DNA of 64,000 bases from a bacterium 0.1xD8-71 (GTDB lineage Bacteria; Bacillota; Clostridia; Lachnospirales; Lachnospiraceae): assembly GCA_003612405.1 (NCBI GenBank), contig RAYR01000008.1:1-64000 (forward strand). The letters are read 5' to 3'. The first letter of the stretch is position 1, and each line of letters begins with the position of its first letter. The notes beneath the pieces are model-generated. The model was not told the origin of the DNA, did no database searches, and saw only the letters and a list, made by a program, of their open reading frames with translations. Made by a program: the position numbers and the translations under genes. Positions 8,835 through 15,924 of this stretch are shown piece after piece.

Positions 8835-11804
8835 TTACATTGTCTCACATCCCTGATGCCTTTCATTTCCAAATGTCATTTCAAGCAGTTCATTTGCAAT
8901 CTTCCCATCTGCAACACGCATCAGATTATCTTCGGCATCTTCTTTACCCAGGAAATTCATACTCCCATACCAGACCACCTGGCGGTCTATAATACAATAA
9001 TGCTCGCAGTAATCCTCCACAAGATTCATCTCAAATCCCGCTCTTCGCATCTGCTCCTGCAGCTCCTGCCAATATGCACTGTCCCCATATCCATAACTAT
9101 CCGGTTTCCAGGTAATAATAATTATTTTCACTCCTGCTTCCTGCTTTTCCTTCAGCAAATGAATCATGTCATATACTTTCCTGCCGCTGATAGCCGGACT
9201 TGAAATGATAATATCTTTTTCTGCGATAAGCAAATCATTCCGGTAGATATCATTATAATTGTCTATGTCAAAAATCGCGTTGGCTGCTTGCTTCTGTGCG
9301 CCAGTTCCAGAAAAAATATCGTACCCAATCTGCTTGTACGCCTTAAGTCTTTTATGATACATCCTGTCAAACATGGAAATATGACTATCCACATAATCAT
9401 AGATAATCACACTTTTCTTTCCATCGTAATCCCTGTTTAAACGTCCGGCATACTGCTCCACTACTCCCTTCCATGCCACTGGTGTTGCCATAATCAGTGT
9501 ATCCAGCCGCGGATAGTCAAAGCCTTCTCCTATCAGTTTGCCTGTCGCTACAAGAATCATACTCTCCTCTGGCGTAACCTGATTCATCTGTTTTAAAATT
9601 TCTTTATGCTCTTTCTTTGAATTCCTGCCAGACAGCATAAAAACTTTATCCGCAGAATCTATCAGACACTGATACAACCGCTGTGAATGTTCTACATATT
9701 TGGAAAGAACCACCGGCGTTCTTCCCTCCTTAACACATTGCTTCACATCCCTTATGATCAATTCATCTCTGTCTTCATTATTACGGATTATCTCATACGC
9801 CTCATTGGGATGCATTTTATCCTGTGAAAATCTTGGCGCAACTGCTCTTGTGAACCGCGGATAAACCAGATGTTCTATCCCCTGCTCCTTTGCCCTGTCC
9901 TTTGAGGTATACTGATAACGGATTGCTCCAAGAAGCATATCATTCATTTTCTCAAGTCCATCTCCCCTGGCCGGAGTAGCTGTTACACCATATACATATG
10001 CTGCATTTACTTCCTGTAAAATATCTACGATTGTATCAGAAGCCGCATGATGACACTCATCCACCAAAATGAGCCCATACTCCTTTAACCGCCTGTGATA
10101 TTCACCTTTCTTACAAACCGAACCGACCATCGCAATATCAATAATTCCCGTAGTGGAGTCGTGGGCTCCCTGCAATTTCCCAATGATACTTTTTCGTCTC
10201 TTCTTTCGGCCGGTGGGTGTCTCATACTCCGGCAACTCCTCATCAATATGCAGAAACTTTTCCAATGCTTCCTGCCACTGTTCCATCAGTGCTGATGACT
10301 GGAGAAGAATCAGCGTGCTCACCTGTCTTTGAGCTATCACCTTACAGCACACCACCGTCTTTCCAAATGCTGTGGCTGCGTTCAGGATTCCATTATCATA
10401 TTCCAAAAGTTTTTCTACAGCAGGTATCTGTGATTCTTTCAATTCTCCGGTAAATTCCACATGAATCGGCTGTCCCTTACAGCGCTTATCCTCTATTTCA
10501 TATTCAATACTGGCCTTTTTACACTCCTGGGTTATTCTTTCCAAAATGCCTCTTGGAACCTTAATGTATCCACCCTCATCACTTCCGAGATAAATAAATC
10601 TGTAGTTTTCAAAATTAAACAATCCCATAGCCTGGTTTTTGTAAAAAACAGGATTAGGAAATGCCGCCATACTCCTGATCTGATTCTGTATTCTTGGCTG
10701 TAAATTCACTGCGTTCACATACACGCCGTTTGCCAGCGTAAGATGCAGTATCCCTTCCACATCTTCTTTCTGAAAATGCTTTGCTTTATCCCAGAGTTTT
10801 TCACTATCATTTACAAAAATATCTTCGTCAGAAGCAACCGTATAAGAATTTTGCCTTGTCCACTCTTTTATCTTATCCTCGATAAACTCTTTTGAAAGTT
10901 TTTTCTTACTCAACAACACTTCCCACTGGTCGGGATATGCGTTCCACCGTTCATCTATAAAGGCACTGTTTCCTTCTTTTAGCGCCCGACCTTGCAGTGG
11001 CAGGGCAATCAGGCTGCCTACCCCACCTTCCGGAAGATGATCCTGCATTGGCAACATACGGTCATAAAAGCGAAACGACCTTAAATTTACAGATTCCGCC
11101 CCTTTCTGTAACAACGCCTTACCAAATTTTCTTGCAAGAGAAGCTTCTATCGGCTTTTGAAAGAATATCCAGAGGTGTGCGCCTCTCCCTGAACGTGAAC
11201 GCTCTACCAGTGCATCAATTCCGTTTATATCACATATTTTTCTCAGGCTGTCTACTTCGTCTCTCCACTTATCATCAGTATTGGCAAAATCAGCTTTTTC
11301 TGCATCCTTTTCATGATTGTCAAAATCAAAGACAATAAACCGGCAGGTGTCATCTGTTAAAAGCGGAAAAATGCCTATGACGTCTGTTGCCTCCTCTGAT
11401 ATTCCCCTCAAATGTTCAATAATCTGTTCCTTCTTTAATTCCTTATATGCCTGTCTTGGGCAATCCTGACATTTCATCTTACTGCCTCTAACTCTCGGGC
11501 AGCCATTTTTCCAAAAATTATAGCACTGTGTGTAATAATTTACTTCTCCGGTAGATTTCTTTATGGTTCGCTTGCTATATACATCCGTGCGTCCCCAGAA
11601 CATGCTGAAAAACACTTTTGCATCGTTTTCTGTAATGTCTCTTGATATGATTCTTGCTCCCTGATCCGGGTCATATTCATTAGAGATACCGGCAATCTCT
11701 TTTTCAGAATAGGAAATCCCTGCATCTGACAGCAGATGTTTCAGGTATTGGTTCTCTTCTTCCAGGTATTGGATCCTTTTTTCCAGATCTGCTGTGCTTT
11801 TCAT
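8835..11804 (-). CDS. TOTE-type AEP primase / superfamily 2 helicase / PLD-like protein (copy 1, intact)
   Basis: The 989-residue protein starts after AAGGAGCTCC. Domains in order: a coiled coil (residues 1-30); a zinc-binding segment with C94, C102, C112 and C115; an archaeo-eukaryotic primase core with the metal pair in FDFDNH (D160, D162), the GRGAHLWIFF histidine (H210) and LIALPLQG (265-272); a superfamily 2 helicase with Walker A AATAFGKT (476-483), DECHH (582-586), TATP (608-611) and motif VI QYAGRLNRDY; and a C-terminal PLD-like nuclease fold (about 830-989). The PLD H-x-K is degenerate here (HYCIID, cysteine instead of lysine). The family is known as the primase of TOTE conflict systems; its exact action is not established. 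A second, frameshifted copy lies inside the tuf island at 15925-18890. Confidence 0.85.
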   Translation of the reverse strand: MKSTADLEKRIQYLEEENQYLKHLLSDAGISYSEKEIAGISNEYDPDQGARIISRDITENDAKVFFSMFWGRTDVYSKRTIKKSTGEVNYYTQCYNFWKNGCPRVRGSKMKCQDCPRQAYKELKKEQIIEHLRGISEEATDVIGIFPLLTDDTCRFIVFDFDNHEKDAEKADFANTDDKWRDEVDSLRKICDINGIDALVERSRSGRGAHLWIFFQKPIEASLARKFGKALLQKGAESVNLRSFRFYDRMLPMQDHLPEGGVGSLIALPLQGRALKEGNSAFIDERWNAYPDQWEVLLSKKKLSKEFIEDKIKEWTRQNSYTVASDEDIFVNDSEKLWDKAKHFQKEDVEGILHLTLANGVYVNAVNLQPRIQNQIRSMAAFPNPVFYKNQAMGLFNFENYRFIYLGSDEGGYIKVPRGILERITQECKKASIEYEIEDKRCKGQPIHVEFTGELKESQIPAVEKLLEYDNGILNAATAFGKTVVCCKVIAQRQVSTLILLQSSALMEQWQEALEKFLHIDEELPEYETPTGRKKRRKSIIGKLQGAHDSTTGIIDIAMVGSVCKKGEYHRRLKEYGLILVDECHHAASDTIVDILQEVNAAYVYGVTATPARGDGLEKMNDMLLGAIRYQYTSKDRAKEQGIEHLVYPRFTRAVAPRFSQDKMHPNEAYEIIRNNEDRDELIIRDVKQCVKEGRTPVVLSKYVEHSQRLYQCLIDSADKVFMLSGRNSKKEHKEILKQMNQVTPEESMILVATGKLIGEGFDYPRLDTLIMATPVAWKGVVEQYAGRLNRDYDGKKSVIIYDYVDSHISMFDRMYHKRLKAYKQIGYDIFSGTGAQKQAANAIFDIDNYNDIYRNDLLIAEKDIIISSPAISGRKVYDMIHLLKEKQEAGVKIIIITWKPDSYGYGDSAYWQELQEQMRRAGFEMNLVEDYCEHYCIIDRQVVWYGSMNFLGKEDAEDNLMRVADGKIANELLEMTFGNERHQGCETM

Positions 11805-12230
11805 TTGGAGCTCCTTGTTGGTTTGCTATGATCTTACATAAATCCACGTATACTTTAAATATTGATTCATTTTTACATTAAAATATCTTCTCCACCATTT
11901 CCTTATAATATTTTTCAACATAATCGCATACAGCAAAACTTCATCAAACAATGTGTGATTTATTGACTGAATACGTATCAAAAATATCCCCAAAATTCAT
12001 AAGGCATTGAGGTTGTTCCCAACTTATCCACAATAGGCTTCAATATGTTATATTTCAGTATGCAAGTACATAATCTAATCACATATCATATCCTCAGGAA
12101 ATGTAGAATAACTGAATAAAGGGTCTGACCTCTCTGCCAGCCCCTCAAACCACACCCTCACGAAGAACCCTCAAAAACTTTGATTACCCCGAACATCGTT
12201 GGGGCAAATATAACGCCATATCATCTATTG
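11805..12230. other. Intergenic stretch, no gene seen
   Basis: About 426 AT-rich bases separate the TOTE-type gene from the PIN-domain gene. It must hold the minus-strand promoter for the TOTE-type gene. I see no convincing -10/-35 pair, ORF, repeat or RNA. A stretch CACACCCTCACG (12150-12161) resembles the tuf attachment core by chance and is treated as rejected. Confidence 0.4.
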
Positions 12231-12893
12231 CTATGTACTTTGATGCGTTCTATTCCATGCTTGCTTTACATCAGATTGATGTACTCTCTCACCAATAGAT
12301 TTTACTACATTAACCAAATCATTTTTCTCGAAAGAAGTCTCTTCTTTTTCAGCAATCATTATCAACAAATCCAGTACACTATATATATTCAAAGTATACC
12401 TTTCACTTCCCATTTTTCGCCTTGTAATTGAACGCAACATATCAATATCTGAATCCTCAGTTAAAATAATTGGCATCTCGGCAAAAAAAGCCATTAATAT
12501 CATATGAACATCTCCCAAACTCATTGATGCCTTACGATATGTGAATACTGTCTGTCCAGGTGGCAAGACAAGCTTTTCTAACTGTTTTTTCCCACCCTTT
12601 ACCTCTAAATACTCACGCAATGTATTGTGTATATTAACAAAATATGACTCATAAAATATCTTATCTTCCTCATCATACAAAAACTCATTATAATCTACAA
12701 CCCTAACAACTCCTTCTGCCACCAACTTGTCAAAATAAAAATGCATATCCAATTCATTTGCTGCAATATAAGGATGCACTACAGGTTTATAACCTAAATC
12801 TGACAACACTCTCTTAAAAGTTTCAAGATTTTTTCCCTCACACGATAATTTTTCAAGAAAGCCTGTGTCAACTATTACCTCTTTCTTATTCAT
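12231..12893 (-). CDS. PIN-like nuclease domain protein, third gene of an XRE/ImmA/PIN triad
   Basis: The ATG at 12893 (MNKKEVIVDTGFLEKL) lies nine bases after AGGGG; an in-frame ATG six bases earlier is the alternative. At about 220 residues it shows PIN-type acidic residues in order: VDTGF at the first strand, ANELD near residue 45, MSLGDVHMI near 125 and TEDSDID near 148. PIN domains are Mg2+-dependent RNases, often toxins, but other roles occur. The gene overlaps the end of the ImmA/IrrE gene by about 8-14 bases, which implies translational coupling. The target RNA is unknown. Confidence 0.65.
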   Translation of the reverse strand: MNKKEVIVDTGFLEKLSCEGKNLETFKRVLSDLGYKPVVHPYIAANELDMHFYFDKLVAEGVVRVVDYNEFLYDEEDKIFYESYFVNIHNTLREYLEVKGGKKQLEKLVLPPGQTVFTYRKASMSLGDVHMILMAFFAEMPIILTEDSDIDMLRSITRRKMGSERYTLNIYSVLDLLIMIAEKEETSFEKNDLVNVVKSIGERVHQSDVKQAWNRTHQST

Positions 12894-13701
12894 CACCATT
12901 ATCCCCTATGTGAATTTCAAAACCTTCCTCTGCAATAGGCATATCTGTTATGTCAAATTCTTTTTTGATTTTCATCAACAAATAGTTATCTACATTTTTT
13001 TGACTTTCAGCATTTTCAATTAATGTTCTTATTCCAGAAACAGTTTTTACAGCTGTTCCATTTCCCAGATAAGTATTTCGATCTCTTATAAAAATAGCTA
13101 CTAACTCTAATGCTTCTTCTTGTTTAGATAATAAATAATCTGCCGCTTTTTTTTGCATAATATCAGTTTCTTCTAATCTTCTTCTTACAGACTCATATGG
13201 AACCATAAAATCATTCATCTGTAAAACAATAACATGTACTATCTCCTCTAACTTTACCTTTCCTGCTTTTATCCCCAATTCATCCATATGGGCAAAGAAA
13301 GCTTCTCTAAATTCATCAGTTGGCATAAGTAATTCTGCGGCAAACCAGTCAGTAATATCTTCTTCCTCTTCTTCCGTTGGCTTTCCTTCATATCCGAGAA
13401 TATTCCAGACTTTTTCTGCGACTTCGCAAATATGACCAAATTCATGAGCAGCAGCAAAAATCTGTTCAACAATAGGCTTTGCTGTATTTATATATACAAA
13501 ATCTTCAAGTTCATTTTTAACAATTTTCTTTATATGAAATCCTCTATTTTTTTCATTATCAAGAGGATAATAGATAACAGTACACTCATTCTCCAAAATA
13601 CCAAAAATGCTGTCTCTTATAGCTGTATTTTTAATAATGCACCTTTCTTTAATATCCGATATTATTTTTTGAATAGCCTTTACAACCACTTTTCGTTCCA
13701 T
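12886..13701 (-). CDS. ImmA/IrrE-family metallopeptidase
   Basis: The 271-residue protein has the zinc-binding HExxH helix as HEFGH (86-90) and the downstream glutamate region DWFAAELLMP (E123). These are the hallmarks of COG2856, whose characterised members (ImmA of ICEBs1, IrrE) cleave or act on DNA-binding regulators. The neighbouring upstream gene encodes an XRE repressor, the obvious candidate target, and the downstream coupled gene encodes a PIN-like nuclease. The ribosome binding site AGAGGTG follows directly after a terminator hairpin (13713-13741), so expression may depend on readthrough. The C-terminal 150 residues are helical and unassigned. Confidence 0.85.
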   Translation of the reverse strand: MERKVVVKAIQKIISDIKERCIIKNTAIRDSIFGILENECTVIYYPLDNEKNRGFHIKKIVKNELEDFVYINTAKPIVEQIFAAAHEFGHICEVAEKVWNILGYEGKPTEEEEEDITDWFAAELLMPTDEFREAFFAHMDELGIKAGKVKLEEIVHVIVLQMNDFMVPYESVRRRLEETDIMQKKAADYLLSKQEEALELVAIFIRDRNTYLGNGTAVKTVSGIRTLIENAESQKNVDNYLLMKIKKEFDITDMPIAEEGFEIHIGDNGDE

Positions 13702-13712
13702 AATGCACCTCT

Positions 13713-13741
13713 AAAAAGGCTGTACGTTTTCGTACAGCCTT
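13713..13741 (-). terminator. Perfect terminator hairpin between XRE and ImmA/IrrE genes
   Basis: The 11-bp arms AAGGCTGTACG and CGTACAGCCTT enclose a four-base loop, and on the minus strand the stem is followed by TTTTTAG. The hairpin starts five bases after the XRE stop and ends 12 bases before the next start. It would end most XRE transcripts and limit expression of the metallopeptidase and PIN genes, like an attenuator. Confidence 0.85.
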
Positions 13742-13745
13742 CCAC

Positions 13746-14069
13746 TTACATAACTTCTTTTAGTTCCACATAATCATCCAACAAGTCTAATATCTTATCA
13801 AGGTTATCTGTGTTGCTGAACTCCTTCATATATTGTAACTCTGGAACAAATTTATCTGCTTCATAACTAAGCAATTCTTTTTTTGTCTTTCCGAACAACT
13901 CAGCTATCTTTCCAATCTCTACTGGCGGTAGCAACAGTTTGCCTTCAAGTATTCTACACATATCTCTGTATGTGTAATTTAGTTTTTCAGCCAAATCTTC
14001 ACGACTAATTCCAGAGTTCTGCATTAACGTAAAGATATTAACGCCAAGCTTTCTTCCAACGTTAGCCAT
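13746..14069 (-). CDS. XRE-family HTH regulator
   Basis: The 107-residue protein has an N-terminal HTH: SGISREDLAEKLNYTYRDMCRILEGKLLLP (residues about 20-50). It is followed by a helix AELFGKTKKELLSYE common in antitoxin-like XRE proteins and a short C-terminal dimer segment. It is the first gene of a three-gene minus-strand group with ImmA/IrrE and PIN genes. A 17-base palindrome 14 bases upstream of the start (14084-14100) is a likely autoregulatory operator. Confidence 0.85.
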   Translation of the reverse strand: MANVGRKLGVNIFTLMQNSGISREDLAEKLNYTYRDMCRILEGKLLLPPVEIGKIAELFGKTKKELLSYEADKFVPELQYMKEFSNTDNLDKILDLLDDYVELKEVM

Positions 14070-14083
14070 AATCTACCTCCCTT

Positions 14084-14100
14084 AATAACATACTGTTATT
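14084..14100. promoter_or_regulatory. Palindromic operator upstream of the XRE gene
   Basis: AATAACA, a three-base spacer and TGTTATT form a perfect 7-bp inverted repeat just upstream of the XRE start codon and its AGGGAGG ribosome binding site. This position and symmetry suit autorepression by the XRE dimer. Confidence 0.65.
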
Positions 14101-14300
14101 ATCCTGTTTTACTCTACATATATTATATGCACACAGCACATAGTATATCATTACAAGCAACTCAATGTCAATGTCTTTCTAAAAAGACACTTAACCATCC
14201 TTGTTCTAATGTACTTATCGAATACTTTCATTTTTAGTATAACACATTTTTAAGCTTTTGAACCATTTCAAACAAATTTTTTAAATAAACTTATCTTTTA

Positions 14301-14319
14301 CAGCACCATTTCAGCACCG
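14301..14319. repeat. Paired CAGCACC motif, possible integrase arm site of a third element
   Basis: CAGCACC occurs twice with an 11-base period (14301 and 14312). The two elements to the right have different 7-mers (TGTTATCA; TAGAGCCA) repeated with the same period at the same place inside their ends. The pair here, 230 bases left of the first tuf-like att site, suggests the right end of an older element whose integrase is gone. Confidence 0.5.
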
Positions 14320-14355
14320 CTTACAATTTTTTTAACGTTACAAAGTTTCAAAAAA

Positions 14356-14497
14356 GGCTTCTCGATTTCTCAGAAAGACCGATAAGCGCACCTCGAAAAT
14401 GTTTCACATTTCCTCGGTCACGGGCATTCGCTAAATGCCCGCAAAGGCAATAAAACAGGGACATCCAAGTAAACTTGGCGTCCCTGTTATTATTGCC
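14356..14497 (-). terminator. Terminator hairpins following a former tuf 3' end
   Basis: A long stem (GGCAATAA...TTATTGCC with inner AACAGGGA/TCCCTGTT and CCAAGT/ACTTGG, 14447-14497) reads on the minus strand into TTTTATT. It lies 34 bases past the stop codon of the tuf-like copy at 14531. Two further hairpins follow at 14421-14441 (CGGGCATT/AATGCCCG) and 14356-14380. The last is similar to the one at 31135-31160 beside the second tuf-like copy. They look like terminators supplied for tuf before later elements moved it away. Confidence 0.7.
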
Positions 14498-14530
14498 TTT
14501 TATGCGCTTAGCTCAAAGCTTTCGTGCAGA

Positions 14531-14584
14531 TTACTCAATGATTGTAGCAACCCTACCAGAACCAACAGTTCTGCCACCCTCACG
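14531..14584 (-). repeat. att site 1: displaced copy of the last 54 bases of tuf
   Basis: On the minus strand this encodes [17 protein letters not shown] and a stop, identical in protein to the EF-Tu C-terminus but with synonymous base changes from the functional tuf end (37685-37738). No tuf body precedes it. The 11 bases CCACCCTCACG (14574-14584), shared by all three copies, are the likely crossover core. It forms the left boundary of element 1. Confidence 0.9.
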
Positions 14585-14682
14585 GTTTTCTGTGGTGGAA
14601 ATCAGGGTGATTTTATGTAATTTTCAAGGCTTTTTCGGTACTCTTTTCTTTGATATGCGCCTTGTATCTGAGGTTTTGCAAA

Positions 14683-14707
14683 TTTTTGTTATCATTGTGT
14701 TATCACG
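14683..14707. repeat. Left arm motif pair of element 1
   Basis: TGTTATCA occurs twice with an 11-base period. The same pair recurs at 31081-31104 inside the other end of the element. These are likely integrase N-terminal domain (arm-type) sites, inferred from position and symmetry with element 2. Confidence 0.65.
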
Positions 14708-14783
14708 GAAGCATTAAATATTCAGTAAACATATTAGCTATCCCCTCATCAAAAAGCTAAACGCCGTTTCACTTTTTTAATTT

Positions 14784-14806
14784 CCGAAACACTGTTTCGG
14801 ATTTTT
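14784..14806 (+). terminator. Hairpin downstream of the Fic gene
   Basis: CCGAAAC and GTTTCGG flank a three-base loop and are followed by TTTTTT on the plus strand. The stem itself would also form in the Fic mRNA, whose stop codon lies six bases away. A degenerate copy of this region, including the hairpin, occurs near 23765. Confidence 0.5.
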
Positions 14807-15798
14807 TACTCTATAACTTCCCAGTAACCGTTTTTATTTGCCCCGTGTCGTATTATTTTTCCCTCCGCCTTTAATTTAGCCAAAATACGTTGTGCCTGCC
14901 TTTCGGTAACTCCCACAGATACAGCCAGCATATTAGCTGACATATTGCCATCCTGCCTTAGAAGGGCTATTATTTTTTCCTCGTTTGTCACGACATTTTT
15001 TCCGATATTTATTACGACATTTGTTTGGCTATGTGTTTCACTGATTTCCTTTAAGGCATTACGAATCATCCCAAGCATAAACTCTACAAATTCAGTAGAA
15101 TCCCCGACTTTATCAGAGTGCTGCAGTACCTTATAATATTCCTCCTGATTTTCATACACAAGCGTTTCTACCGGAATCCATGCAAAAACCTCTTTCCATT
15201 TCTGCAAAATCAACGACTGCCACAACCTGCCTGTCCGACCATTACCATCAGCAAAAGGATGTATAAATTCGAACTCATAATGAAAAACGCAGGACTTCAC
15301 AAGTGGATGATACTTCGATTGCTTCAACCATGTGAACAACTGATTCATTAAATTCGGCACATATTTTGCCGGTGTTCCTGCATGAATCAGTTCTGTTCCT
15401 GCATAAACGCCAACATTCCCGCTTCGAAAACTTCCCGCCTCTTTCACAAGCCCTTCCATCATAATCTTATGAGCCAACAAAAGATTTTTCAGACTGTATG
15501 GATCAAGCACGGATACTCTTTCATAAGCCTCATATGCATTCTTTACTTCACGAATGTCCTGTGGCGGTCCTAATATCCGCTTCCCATTAATCACAGACGT
15601 AACTTGTTCCAGCGTAAGCGTATTCTGCTCTATCGCCAGAGATGAATGTATCGTCTTAATCCGATTTTCCCTGCGGAGAATTGGATTCGGACGCATAGCA
15701 TCGTAAGTTGTGATTGTACCAACATATTCTCCTATCTCTACTATTAAGTTTGTTATCTCCTCATTCATTGTAAAAGGGGGATTATAACCTTCACCCAT
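14806..15798 (-). CDS. Fic-domain protein (AMPylase-like) with C-terminal winged helix
   Basis: The 330-residue protein starts after GGAG. The catalytic motif HPFADGNGRTGR (180-191) is complete, including the catalytic histidine, so NMP transfer to a protein hydroxyl is expected. An inhibitory-helix-like SSLAIEQN (52-59, E57) near the N-terminus suggests an auto-inhibited class II Fic protein. Residues 260-330 contain a winged HTH (SVGVTERQAQRILAKL). The linker before it carries the repeat-like text TNVVINIGKNVVTNE, a common feature of this Fic/wHTH type. A degenerate fragment of the same gene lies at 23760-24015. Fic proteins of this kind occur in toxin or defence contexts; the target is unknown. 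Confidence 0.9.
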   Translation of the reverse strand: MGEGYNPPFTMNEEITNLIVEIGEYVGTITTYDAMRPNPILRRENRIKTIHSSLAIEQNTLTLEQVTSVINGKRILGPPQDIREVKNAYEAYERVSVLDPYSLKNLLLAHKIMMEGLVKEAGSFRSGNVGVYAGTELIHAGTPAKYVPNLMNQLFTWLKQSKYHPLVKSCVFHYEFEFIHPFADGNGRTGRLWQSLILQKWKEVFAWIPVETLVYENQEEYYKVLQHSDKVGDSTEFVEFMLGMIRNALKEISETHSQTNVVINIGKNVVTNEEKIIALLRQDGNMSANMLAVSVGVTERQAQRILAKLKAEGKIIRHGANKNGYWEVIE

Positions 15799-15924
15799 AT
15801 TATTCTCCGTTCATTATTCATGTAATCCAAGCTTCATAATTCTATTTTAATAACTTTTTTAAGAAACATTTGTATTACTCTCGTTCATTCACTCTGGTTC
15901 CTGTAGCTCCAGTTTTTCATTTCC

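Noticed and set aside
12150..12161. CACACCCTCACG resembling the tuf att core, as possible left end of a third element
   Set aside because: Only the short core is similar; the adjoining bases do not encode the EF-Tu end and no CAGCACC pair follows.
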